NCBI GenBank assembly: GCA_023053545.1
Contig: JAKZAN010000002.1
Span: forward strand, 4,882,375-4,946,374
From: Lepidurus packardi
Lineage: Eukaryota; Arthropoda; Branchiopoda; Notostraca; Triopsidae
Reading direction: 5' to 3'
DNA length: 64,000 nucleotides
Below the pieces are notes generated by a model that searched no databases, was not told the origin of the DNA, and saw nothing but the letters and a program-made list of their open reading frames with translations. The position numbers were made by a program, and so were the translations under genes. Shown piece after piece: positions 1 to 11,640 of this stretch. Every line of letters begins with the position of its first letter. Position 1 is the stretch's first letter.

Positions 1-897
1 AGTACTAAATCCCCTTTCTAATAACGTATCGCATAACTGCCTCCGTTCCATACTGCTCGAGATACCAGCCTTCAAAGTGGTTGTGACGTCATGACTGGGT
101 TCCAATTTGATTTAAAAATGCCTTTTAATAACAGTAAACTCGAAAAGGAAGCGCAGAAAAAAATACATAAAAATCTAAAAAAATAATCCCAAGTAGATCT
201 ACCCCTTATGGTCAAAGCATATGACTCGGAACCGTCATGACTACCCTACTCTGCAGATATTACGTAGCATCTAATCCCTCCGCCAAAGCCAAAGTACCAA
301 AACTGCACTGTAGACACTCTCTAATGCAGTGAAGAGAGTAAAAGCCTATGAAAGTCAATCCTCCCTTGTTGGTTAAAGAACAAGTTCTTTAACAGTTATC
401 TCATTATATCTCGTTATATTGCGTCATTAGACCCAATGTAATACCACGGACCGCCGCCACATAACATCGTATCATCCAAAAGCAAAAAAGAAAGCTTTAG
501 ATCTTCGGATTTATGAGTGTATCAACTTTCTTTTCTTATTTATAAATACACTATACCCTACAACCCCTCCGAACCTTGTAGCTGCAATAAAAAAGAGTAT
601 ATTGCTTAGGAAATGAAAAGTTACGGTTCAATCTCCCGTATTTGGTCCCCTCCACAACTCTAATTAAAGCTTGCGCTGGGTTAATGAGCTTTTTCTTCCC
701 AGCGATGCAACGGACAAACCTACCCTACCCTTCCATCTCCCTCGGGGCAAAAACCAAAAAAAAAAACTCTCAGAAATATAAAAAAAAACGAATCCTAGCT
801 CGACCTTCCCAAAGTAATATATTGCTCCCAGACTCAAACGGGGTTAAAAATCTCCCCCTTCCTTACCAACCTTTCCCAATTCAGAATAACTGCAGCA

Positions 898-1047
898 AGT
901 ACTGGCATTACTGCCTGCAAGTAATATTGCTTCAGAAAGTACTGGCATTACTGCCTGTAAGTAATATTGCTTCAGAAAGTACTGGCATTACTGTCTGCAA
1001 GTAATAAAGTACTGGCATTACTGCCTGCAAGTAATATTTCTGCAGAA
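898..1047. repeat. Tandem repeat, four copies of a 30-40-bp unit
   Basis: Four copies begin with AGTACTGGCATTACTG at 898, 938, 978 and 1008, so the spacing is 40, 40 and 30 bp. The last interval lacks the ten bases around GCTTC that separate the other copies. The unit carries the words ATTACTGC and AGTAATATT that recur elsewhere in the window. The copies are nearly identical, which suggests recent expansion. Confidence 0.9.
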
Positions 1048-2527
1048 ATAAATCCATGACTTCCGTCGACGATTACGAATTATTGAGCTGTCGAAACAGA
1101 CTGACAATGTCGACACTTTAAGAGAGAAAAAAAAGTAATAAATAAAAAAAGGTGCGCCGTCTAGTACCAGCAACACCTTTTTATCCCAGACCTGTCATGT
1201 TTTAATTCCCGGCTTATCGGCCTGTTTTGACACAACGATTTCCTCTCCTTGTCATTCCGCTCCTGGCAGGCCTTCGCGTGATAGTGTTACGGAAAACTCC
1301 AACAAGGAAAATCTAAAAAAAAATCTTTAAAAAAATCCGAGGTGCCAGTATTTCTTCTTGTTTTTCCCACCCTCCCCGAAAGGGCAATAGAACACCTCTC
1401 TTTTAAGCCAGCTGACGGGGGGCGTCTCTGTGAAATTCATGAGCCCCTTGAGAACCAGATTCCCACTAGTGACTACCAAAGAGGAGCGTGGGGCGGAACC
1501 TTATACTTAAAAAGGACACAAGAAACCGTTTTTTTTTTTTTTTTGTTTTTTTTTTCACCTGACGCGTATAAGGACCCCCCTCCGCGGAGTCTGTGATGGA
1601 TGAGTCTCTTGACTCTCACTAGGAATCTCACTGAAACCCCTCCTCCTCTCTTTTGCTTTTAAAACGATTTTTAGAAAAAGAATTGTAAAGTTTTTCTTTT
1701 CCACGTTGTGTTTCTGTCAGATGTTATTTCTGGCAGCAAGAAGACTTTATTCCAGGGGGAGTTAGTGCCATGGACGTGGGTTGTGGCTTTGTAGTTGGTA
1801 TATTACAGTTTTGGTCCTTTGGACTGCACTTCGGGCTCGTAACATTCGCAGAATATACTTACAGGGAATTATAGAGAGAGTGAAAGGGGAAGAGGAGGGA
1901 AGGAGAGAAGTAAGATACTTGTACGGCGGGGGGGATCAAGTATTACTGCCAGTATAACTGAATCCCAAGGGGCCTATTGCTTCCTGGTCCGCTAATCTTG
2001 TTGTAACGTCACAATCCTTCGGAGGCCAGCGGCTCGGAGATAGATTAATTCCAGCAGCAGGGAGCAGTAACTGCAAATGTATGGAAGAGGAGGGGGTGTT
2101 CCTGTTACTGGTCGAAGGAATAAGGAGGGACTATATACAATACTGGGAAATGGTGCGTGAGTAATGTCTGCTGCATTGAAGAGACGCGGGAGCAAACTGG
2201 AGTAGACGCACTCTACCGGTGGGAGCTAATCAACTCATCCACCTGTGTTGTAGCGTATCCATATGCAATGGAATAGAATAGTTAAAGCAACTCCGGTACT
2301 GTACTGTGTTTCTCTCCATTGATAGGGCGGAATAATTAAAGAGTTTTAAACAGACCTGGAGCTGCAAGGCACACAGCACTAAGAGATTAGAAACACCCCC
2401 ATGCAAAATGAATGGATCTTACTAATGTAATACTGGACTCTAACGGACAACGGATGCTCTCTAACATCATTGGTACTAGGAGGGAACTATAGAGCAACTT
2501 ATCTCTGACTGTCGGACTGTTTAAGTG

Positions 2528-3085
2528 TTAAAGATTCAAACAAAAGACTATGCGCAGGCAAAAGGGGCCGTGGTCGTTGGAAGCCGAGCAGCATTGCCAT
2601 ACTTCGGCGTGCCTGGCTTTTTCATTATTGTTCCAACAGTGAAAAGTTACGAAAAGACTAGGCTTGTATTATTTTTTTATTATTTTTGCGGGGGAATAGC
2701 AACAGTTCACGGAAGCATCTGGCTGAAGTTAGTGTTATAGGCGTAGACCTAACAAATTTTGGATTTTCTCTGGGAGGAACTCTAGCGGTTTCGGTTTTAC
2801 GTGGTTAAGGATTCAAACAAAGAATAGGCGCGGGAAAAGGGGTTGTGGTCGTTCAAAACCGAGCAACGTTGCCATACTTTGACATATCGGTCCTTTTCAT
2901 TGTTGTTCAACAGTGAAAGTTAGGGATCGAATAGGCTCTGGTTGACTTTTGCGGGATGGGGAATAGCAACAGTTCAAGGAAACATGGCTGAAGTGAAATG
3001 TCAGTATTCTATTTGGAAGACTCGAAAACGTTCGATTTTCTCTGGAAGGAACTGTTTGTAACGGTTTTGAGTTTCGCCACTGGAA
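2528..3085. repeat. Diverged tandem duplication, about 277 bp per copy
   Basis: Copy one (2528-2804) starts TTAAAGATTCAAACAAA and copy two (from 2805) starts TTAAGGATTCAAACAAA. The same order of short blocks follows in both: GTGGTCGTT, GAGCA..GTTGCCATACTT, CAACAGTGAAA, GGGGAATAGCAACAGTTCA, and GATTTTCTCTGG.AGGAACT. Scattered substitutions and indels show it is not recent. The open frame in copy one is broken in copy two, so I do not regard it as a gene. Confidence 0.8.
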
Positions 3086-6000
3086 CTTTCGCCACTACGT
3101 CGACTTGAGCCCAGTGCAAACAGAAGTCTTCAGTATGTGTTTCATGAATTCCTTATTTAAATCTTGAGAAAGAAAAAAGAAAAAAATCCATTATCTAAAC
3201 ATGGATCACGGCATTAGCTTTAACGAAATTTGACCCAAATTAAAGTATTATTTTTCTTAGAATTAGGGAATTTGTACAGTGTAGAGCCTAATTAGAATAC
3301 ATGGTAATGTAATTAAGAAAATTGGATTGATTGGCTCCTTTTAATGCAACAAAAAGAATAAGTAGAAGTAATAGAATAATTTCTAAAAATTCAAGAATAA
3401 TTCCTAAATTATTCTCAGAATTTTTAATTAATGGTTTGCTTCAGAAAAATAACCTCTGCGTGGGTGAATATCTCGTTTACATTCTTTTCGGAGGTTTTCT
3501 CCCAACGTAACCAACTTTTGGTTATTAAATCTGACAGTACCTAATATTTACCTCAAACGTAAATTTTCCCTAGTTTTTTTAATCCTTTATTCCTGGAAAG
3601 ACAACATGGTTCCAGTTCGTCCAACAATGAAACACGGATCTGTTCGTAGCTCACTCCCCTTCTTCCTTTTATTTATTTTTTTTTCTAACTTCCACTGTGG
3701 CAACAATGAATCCCAAGTCTTCTCTTTCTTTCCGAGTCTTTTCCCCACTTCTTTTGTAGTTCCTCCCCAAAAGCGAGAGGAAAAATAGACTCTAATTAGT
3801 TTTACAACCCAACCCAACACAACGCTACCCAAAAAGGTAGTCCCTTAATTACAAAGCACCAAATCAGGTAGAGTATATAACCAAGTTTTATGTAATCTTG
3901 TTTTCCGCCCGCTTACATATCTGACTAAATAAAGAATCTAAAAGAATTAAAGCCATTAAAAGAAAACCCAGACAATCGTTTCTCATGGTTTCCAAACCTT
4001 TAATGTAAACAAGGCCTTTCTGTCCTGAAAAGCGCCCCAACACATTACGAAGGAAAGAAATAGGCTGCCGGAAACCTCCGTTCGAAAGCAAGGAGGAGTC
4101 AGAGATAATGGGTGGGAGGGAGAAGTTGAAAAACATAATACACATTAGAAAAAGTACAATAGTTTTAAGACTCTTAAGAGGAAGTAAGAAGAAGCGAAAA
4201 CGAACGCAAAACAATCCAACTACCACTACTCCCCCCTAACGAAAAGGTCTGTGCTTCTAACGACCATGACCGTCTTCTCTCCCCTGGGGCGACTCTTGAT
4301 CAATAGCCTGCGGGCGCAAAAAGCACCATTGGGTTGCCAGCGGGAGGGCGCAACAGTGCGAGATAGAGAACGGGGAACGGGGCTAAAACTAGGCTCGAAA
4401 CCTTCTACAGCCCCCTAATGCTATAGCTCTATAAACCCGAGGACCTTTTGGACTTTTTGATCCATAAAGATTTTTTCTTTTTTTTTCTCGTCTTTGGTAA
4501 TATTATTGTTATTAGTAGGAGGCATCTCATTTGTCCCAGTCACACCACGAAAATGAAAAAGAAAAGGAAAAATATATAGTTTCAGATGACTTTGGAGACG
4601 AAAGAAATATATTACTGGTAGTTGTATCCAGATCCTGGTACTTTTTAACGTATTTCTTCGAGGGATGTATTTGTCTTTTTTTGTGTTATTGTTACTATTT
4701 TTTTTAGTAATTTTGTACTATTGTATTAAAGTATTGGGATAATTTTGCTTACTAATTGTATTAAATTTGGTCTTTTAGATATTGATTAAAATTCTTTCAT
4801 TATTTAATATCCGTATGGGTGTGATTATTTCTGCGTGTGACGTCATGGTCTTTTTTAGTATTTTGTACTAATTAGATTAAAGTAAAATTCTTTCGTTCTG
4901 ACGCTTTGGAACAGTTTGGAGCGTTGGCATGGGTGGAGTGATTAAACGTGATTTTTGGGCTTCCGTATTTTTTATTTTGTTAAGCAAGGGTTATAGTTAA
5001 GGGTATTGTAGAAAGTTTGGACTTGGACTTGGGGTGGTTTGTTGCGGCTTTTCAAATTGGGGAACAAGTTGGTTGCCCAGGGCCTGACACTCTCTTAACT
5101 GGGTCATTAAAAGCGTGTAATTACTAGAGCTGCGTCTGAGCTTGAAACTACGATGGCCTATTAGGACCTAGTTTCGCTCGCCCTTTCCCCTCGTGTGTAT
5201 GTGTTTTCCGCGGGCGTCTAGAAATCTGCTTACTGAGGCGGAAGTACCCATCAAGCCAAAGCCTGAACCTTCCTTGCGTTGAGAAGAAGAGAAATAGGGT
5301 AACATAGCATAATTTTAAGAGTTAAAGAATGGAGTAAGGGCACGCCCATTACTTCGAACTTTTCCTTTTATAAAGTTTTGTTGGGCCAAGAACGTAATTC
5401 AGTGTTGGGTTGTAAGTAATATTTCTGAAAATAGATATATTTCTTCTATTTTGATATGCTTGAAGGGTGTTTAATGCGAATTTTCTGCATATTTCTGCGA
5501 ATTGAGCGGATGCATGTTTATGTATAGTTTAAGTAATATTATTTACTGTATTACTGGACATTCTGCAGTAAGCGTAAATGATTTCTGCCTTCGTAGGTTA
5601 CTGTTTTTAATACTACCGAGTACTTGTATGATATTACTGGAATCTTAAGGGGAGAGCTACGGGTTATTACTGCGAATAGTAATGTGAACATTAAGGCGGT
5701 AATAAAACGTGTAGTTCTTTTGTTAGGACTGCGAGCATTACTGCATTGATACGGCAACAAAATTTGCTTTTGCTTTTAAATTGGATATAGCTGCAATAAT
5801 AATGCTTCGTATCGGAGATATTTCTGGTTCAATAAGTCAATCTGCTTTACTACTTGTGCTGTATCACTATAAGTCATTCCGTTAGTAAATGCGAGTACTT
5901 CTGCGTCATTATATTACTGCATCGATATTACTGTATATTACTGCGTCGTCGATGTAACGGCATTACTTCTACAGATGCTACTCACTTGCAGAAATGCTGT

Positions 6001-6445
6001 AGATGTACGATATAGTTTTCTTACGATCTTACTTTGCGAATTTTGATAAATTGGTTTGACAATTATTTCTGATTTAATACTATACTTTTCACTATAACTA
6101 CATTTCTGCCATATTCTTTCCATATTTCTCGAATATTTCTCCGATATTTCCTACTTGGCCACAAAATCTGCCCGTCTTTGTAATATATCTAAATCCAATA
6201 TTACTCTATTGTTTCTGCTACATTACTGCGTTATATTTCTCCTATATTCCTGCAGCTATAGCTGCCATATTACTTCGCCCCATATTTACTGAAGAATAGA
6301 CTACACTACATTTAAAATAAACAGTTATTTAAGTAACTTAACATTAAAAAATACCATGAATTACTTAAAAAGTATTTTTAATTGTAAAAGAAGAATTATT
6401 TAAACAAATTAATTGAGTTAAATTTTTTTAAATTGTATTTTTCAG

Positions 6446-6960
6446 GTCAAATGTTTCTAATGGACCGGTTCTTTGACGGGGCTTTTTTAACCTTCGGTTT
6501 CGACGTCATCACGTTTGCAGAAGCAGACCAAGAAGATCGGATCGACCCGCTCATCTTCATCTTCCCTCGTATGACCAAATGTACGTTTCACAAGTACGGT
6601 ACGTCAGGGGAAGTGGAAAAGCACGACGCGTTGTGCATCCTCCCGCTCAATGTGGTCAACGAGAAAATCTACATCTTCCTCTGGTTTTGGTTCATCATCC
6701 TGGGTCTGCTCACCGCGCTCGTCCTGCTCTACCGCCTCGTGATCATCCTGAGTCCGCGCATGCGCGCCTACTTGCTCTACATCCGGTTCCGCCTCATCAA
6801 CCGCGAAGTGATTAACACGATCGTCCGGAAGTCCAAAATGGGCGACTGGTTCCTCTTCTACATGCTGGGCCAGAACGTCGACTCGATCATCTTCAAAGAA
6901 GTCATGCACGAGTTGGGCAAGAAATTGGGCCATACGGGCAAAGACTTTATGGACGCTTAG
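6446..6960 (+). CDS. shakB: Innexin, shaking-B type: C-terminal exon (partial gene)
   Basis: This is the last exon of an innexin, the four-pass membrane protein that builds gap junctions and hemichannels in protostomes. The exon begins after the acceptor TTTTTCAG at 6438-6445 and ends at TAG 6958-6960, about 171 residues. It covers the second extracellular loop with its conserved cysteines (TKCTFHKYG and ALCILPLN), the fourth membrane segment ([13 protein letters not shown] onward) and the cytoplasmic tail with SPRMRAYLL and [12 protein letters not shown]. The wording [20 protein letters not shown] and the final Asp-Ala match what I recall of shaking-B better than inx1, inx2 or inx3; the subtype is inference. 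No N-terminal exon (YYQWV motif region) was seen upstream in the window. Codons are GC-rich compared with the flanking DNA. The frame continues open after the stop (see the next entry). Confidence 0.94.
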
Positions 6961-7413
6961 CATTGGGCCGCGTCGGGGGATGCCGTCATGGCTTGTGCCG
7001 GGCCCGCCTCACTCTTAGAAGCTTCATCCTCCTCCTTCTCCGCCTCTAGCACTGCCGCCGCCAAACATATCTACCTGAGTAGTAACCAGCACCCCGCCGA
7101 CTGGTTCGGAGCCGCTCGCTACGGAGCCGGAGCGACCGGAGCTTCGGATCCCATCCGGATCCTCTACGACAGCGAAGTGCGCGACCTCTGTGTCCAAGAA
7201 CTCGGTGGTGTGCTCACTTTACGGAATGGCGGATTGTCCCAAGGTACGACTGGCGTGACTTTATCCCTGCGGACGCGTCCTTTACCCCCCCAGCGACGAG
7301 ACAGCTGGGAGGAAGGTCTTTCTCACGGCCCCAATGGAACGAGAAGACAACCTAAATTTCGCGAATCGGGACGGGCGAAATTCGGCGGAGCTCTCTCTCA
7401 CTCGCGTCGCTAA
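6961..7413 (+). other. In-frame open extension after the innexin stop (candidate readthrough region)
   Basis: Directly after TAG 6958-6960 the same frame stays open for 150 codons to TAA 7411-7413. The stretch is GC-rich, mainly has C or G in third positions and is unlike the AT-rich 3' DNA beyond it. The predicted peptide is rich in Ser and Ala near its start (ASSSSFSASSTAAAKH) and has no domain I recognise. It could be a C-terminal extension made by stop-codon readthrough (context GCT TAG CAT), an extension reached by alternative splicing (TTAG before 6961 could act as an acceptor), or an ordinary GC-rich 3' UTR. An ATG at 6988 in frame could also start a separate small protein. A possible splice donor, CAAG|GTACGA, lies near 7240. 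Confidence 0.5.
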
Positions 7414-7469
7414 AAAAAAAGAAAGAAAGATAACACACAAACAATACAAACTTTACTTTCTTCCGAAGA

Positions 7470-7475
7470 AATAAA
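7470..7475 (+). terminator. Polyadenylation signal AATAAA for the innexin transcript
   Basis: This is the first canonical AATAAA after both the innexin stop and the end of the in-frame extension. It is 510 bp past the first stop and 57 bp past the second. The position fits one 3' end for either reading. Confidence 0.6.
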
Positions 7476-7850
7476 GTGCCCAAGTTTCACGGAATTTAGG
7501 GTGTACATATTGTTTATAGATATAAAAAAAAAGACAATTCTTTTCTTGTTTTGGCGATCTTCTGTGTTTTTAGTTAAAGAGTTCTTTTTTTAGACGAAAT
7601 TGTCCTGAATTTGTCTTCAAAGAAATTCATTTCACCCAGAAATAGCCGAGTGGCTAAAAAAATTCTACTCCCCAAAGTTTTAAGTTTAAAAGTTAAAGAA
7701 ATTCAAGAAAATGAGACGAGGTCCCCCCAGCGGAAGAATAAGAAAGATCCGACCTTCAATGAACAAAAAATGTGCTTTTGTTTTTACCGTGTGAATTTCT
7801 AATTGGGGTGGGGTATGTTAGTGACATGTTGGTAGAGGTTCATATTACTT

Positions 7851-7866
7851 CCGCTAGATGGCGCTG
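7851..7866 (+). promoter_or_regulatory. CTCF-like insulator motif candidate
   Basis: The sequence CCGCTAGATGGCGCTG matches the general CTCF pattern CC..(N)AGRTGGCRC, including the AGATGGCGCT core known from arthropods. It lies about 380 bp beyond the innexin polyadenylation signal, at the start of the gene-poor stretch, a plausible boundary position. Weaker relatives occur at 16731-16747, 16951-16963 and 18118-18134. A short motif match alone is weak evidence. Confidence 0.35.
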
Positions 7867-10800
7867 ACTGTAGCGCTCCTTTCTCCCTTTTTTTTAAGTG
7901 AGAAGAAAATGGGGGGAAAAGAGAGAAATTGGGGCAGTGTTCTGTGCGTTAATTAGAGGCTATTGTCTTTAGTAAATCATGTCGCATGTTATACCACCCA
8001 CCCTCCCCCCGCTCCCCGAAATAATTCAAGAAAAAAATTAGAAAGCGAACGAGACAAATGCTATACTCGCTGCAGCAATACTACTACTTCAAGAAGAAAT
8101 GTCTTGTGGTGTGACCCTGACATAGAAATATGTGAAAAAGTCGGAACAAATCTGGCAGAAATATCGGCAGAGGAAAAGACCGGATGGTTTTATTTTAGTC
8201 AATTGTTAAAAACATTCAGCTAGTCAAGAAATTTTTCTTTTAGTCATTCAAAAGATTTTTATGAAATTGTTGGAATTTTTTTTTAATTAGATTTTTTTCC
8301 AGTTAAAAGGAACAGAAAAATTTGGAAAATTATTTAGTGGCGGTTTTTTTTTCCTTCGTTCGTTATTGTTTTTACCCTTTTTAATTACTGTTATCTAAAC
8401 TCTGTACAAGCAGATTTGTTTTCCGTTTGTAAAAATCCCCAATCTCCTTTCAAAAAAAAAAAAAAAAAAAAGTTCTCCCATTTTTTTTTTTAACTTTTTG
8501 CGAAAATTATCGGAAGGGAAAGTAAATGGCCCAGAAGAGAAAAGGGACGAATTCCAGCCAAAAACTATAATTGCCTTTCTTCCTTTGGCGGAGGAATTCA
8601 TCCCCGTTTTTGGCGCGTATGGAAAAACTCTGGGATTCGCCGCGTTATTTCAACTCTGTAAAACTGATTACCCCTTCCCATCCCCCACCCCCTTCCCATT
8701 ACCCCCTTAATTGCACTTTACCCCCCTGACAATTGTTAAAAAAGTGCTTCCCTTGGTGTTAAAAACACCTTTGGCTAATCAACAAAACCAGCACAATGAG
8801 ACAAAAAGGCAAAAATCCCACTTCAATAATAAAAAAATAAACCCTAAGCTCCTCCCCCAACACCACCACTGTCCTCATGTCATTTTCTATGCAGCCCAAA
8901 AAAAAAGAGAAGCGTTTTTTCCCATTACTATGATACGAGTCTTCTTTTTTTGTCTCATCATCCTGCTGTAGTCATCTATGCCCGTTATAGAGGTTGGGAT
9001 TGTGATAAACGAGTTATCAGTCTAAAAAAAAACGTGGACTTTATTTCCTTCCTATGCCTTTCTAATGAAAAAAACAAAGAAAATTGGACAAAAGTGACCT
9101 AATCATCTCCAGATGACCCTTCTTTATCACCAGCTTATAAAATCGACCTGAAATGTTGCATAGTAATATTTTTTGTAGTTCGACTCTGCGATTCATGGTT
9201 CTGGCGATAATCCACTTTGAAGTTGGGATGACGTCATCGTGTTATTCAGCACATCACCCGCGTTCCGCAACAGATGTCGCTGTCTTACCTCATCTCTAGC
9301 TCACCTTCTATAAACATCCTGTTCATCTCCAGGAAGTCCTTTTTTTGCTTCAGACCATTTTTCACAATTATCAGCAATTTACAATGATGTTAAATACACG
9401 AATAGTTTAAAAAAAAGAAACAAAAAACTACTAAATTCCCTAACCTTTTACAGCAGACAAAACAAGTCCAAAAAGGAGGCCTTTAACGCTCATTAAAAGG
9501 AATAAAAGAGCCTCCAACTGTTTTTTCCTTCAGCCTCACAGAAAGCAGCAAAACATTCGAAAAGCAACCGAGCAGAAATGCTGAAACGCCGTCGACGAGC
9601 GCACTAATTAGCCTCTATTCTGATAACTTGTGTGTCGCCCTTCGCCTTGTTTCTCACACTACATAATTCTCTCTCGCTCTAATAGAAACTTACACGGGTT
9701 TTCCCTCCATCGCCACCACCAGCCCCAAAACAGGACCCAAAACAAAAAATAAAAAAAACTCCAACATGGCCGACGACACGGCACGACACTACACGACACG
9801 CCGTACAGGATAACGCCTGGGGCTAAGGTATGCAAACACTGGTTCAATAAAAATGACACAGCTACCCTTCCAAACATGGAAATTTAAGGAAAACAAAATT
9901 AACTTCCATCTCTACCTCTCGTTTCATATAAAAAATACATTGCGCCTTAAAGAAAAATAATAGTAAAAAAAACTAAATTTAAGGAAAAAAATAAAGATCC
10001 TGGTTGGGGCTCCAATAAAATTCCTAGAGTAGAAATAACTTTCTTGACAAACATATATCCGTCAAGGACTTCATTTACTTTTTGCCCCCCCCAAGTTCTT
10101 AAAAGAATTTTATTCCATTTTTTAACATCTTAGCTTCTTTTACGTTAGGACTTTCTATCTACTCTCTTTTTTTTTAGCATAGGAATAGGCCTATGCATAA
10201 TGCATTGTTGCTGAAGGAACTATACTTCCCGAATTGTCAAGCATATGGCAGTTGTAACTGTTAAAACGAACATCCCCCCCATTTTTATTGTCATTTTTTT
10301 AAGGAATAAGCGCCAGACAGAAGGATGACAGTACATTACCAAACGAAGGGAAGAAATAGGAAAAAAAAAAGAAAAAAAGGTCGAAATTTTATGAAGCGTT
10401 TCACCCATTTCTTCCGCGTAAATAGCCCCTGACGCCTACATTCCGTATATTTACTCGTTTTAAGACCTTACAACCCCAAAAGTTCCACCAGGAACGCCAA
10501 AAAAAAAAAAAAAAAAAGAAAAAGGAAGATCAACTCTTCTACGACTATTAGAGACACGTTTGCTTCACGCACATTCAGGATAAATAACATCCCGCTCACG
10601 TACCCCCAAAAAGAATTGTATTTTTAGCCCGTTTCACCCCAAAGTTTTCGTCTTCGGTGTTGTAAAAAATTCCGTTTATTTAAAGGAGCTGCTTTTTATT
10701 GACCTGCAAGTTTGTAAGTCTTGAAAGTTTTTCCTTTTGCCTCATAGGTGTAAATCAATGAGGGTTTGACGAAGGATTTTGAGGAGATTTCTGCAGAAAT

Positions 10801-11218
10801 ATGAATTGAAATCGTTTTTAACTTGGGATTTGGATCGAAAGACCGAGAGAAGGATGGAAAGAAGGTAATTTTTGAAGATGGAAAGTAGTTTTCGATGATT
10901 TAGGGAGGGCTAATAAGAATTCCAACTTGTGAAGGTTCATTTAAGCTGAAGCAGAAAGATTTATTACTGCAGAGCCTGCAGAGTGGGCAGCGTTCAATGC
11001 AGTCGTGAAAAGTCAGTCGTGCAGGAGGAGTTTAATTGATTGTGAACGAAATTAGTGTTGTTTTTATTACGATTGTGAGAAGAAATTGACTCTAAATCTG
11101 TAAATTACTTGCAAAGTATTGCTGAATCTTCAGCAATACTTTGCATCTACTAATGTACAGTGTGTTCCTTAAATGAAGATTGCTTTCCATTCTAGATGTC
11201 TTTGCATGTCTAATTCAT

Positions 11219-11640
11219 GTCAAAATAAGTTCAAAGTCGGTAATCTTTAAAGTTTGAAGAAATATTTTTCTTATCTTTTTAGCAAAATTTCTTCGAGAAA
11301 TTTCAATTGAATCATTGTAACAGATTTAGAATTGATTAATCTCGTAAAATAAGTTCAAAGTCTCAATAATAAGTCAAAATAATAGTCAAAATAATAATAA
11401 TAATAATCAATAATAATAATAATCGTCAAAATAAGTTCAAAGTCAATAATCTTTAAAGTTTGAAGAAATATTTTTCTTGTTTTTAGCAAAATTTATTTGC
11501 TAGAATATTCAATTGAATCATTGAAATGAATCATTTTGAATCATTGAAATGAATCATTTTGAATCATTGAACATTCAATTGAATCATTGAGAAAGTTCAA
11601 CTGAATCATTGTAACAGATTTAGAATTGATTAATCTGGTA
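11219..11640. repeat. Direct duplication around an AAT microsatellite
   Basis: Copy one (11219-11350) and copy two (11425-11640) share GTCAAAATAAGTTCAAAGTC, TAATCTTTAAAGTTTGAAG, AAATATTTTTCTT, TTTTTAGCAAAATTT, CAATTGAATCATTG and AACAGATTTAGAATTGATT in the same order. The copies are separated by an (AAT)n tract near 11390-11424. Copy two has an internal expansion of GAATCATT words (11515-11590). No coding potential is evident. Confidence 0.85.

Larger units (their letters stand above)
1..6445. other. Non-coding AT-rich stretch upstream of the innexin exon
   Basis: I find no exon of a recognisable protein here on either strand. The open frames are short, low in complexity and unlike known families. 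The innexin exon that follows begins at a splice acceptor, so at least the last part of this stretch is intron, and the earlier innexin exons (the N-terminal part with the first three membrane segments) probably lie beyond the left edge. The stretch holds a 30-40-bp tandem repeat, a diverged 277-bp duplication, homopolymer runs, and near 5540-6300 many repetitions of the words TTACTGC and ATTTCTGC. Confidence 0.7.

Noticed and set aside
6579..6963. Frames on the opposite strand and in shifted phase over the innexin exon
   Set aside because: Shadows of the GC-biased innexin codons; they have no independent similarity.
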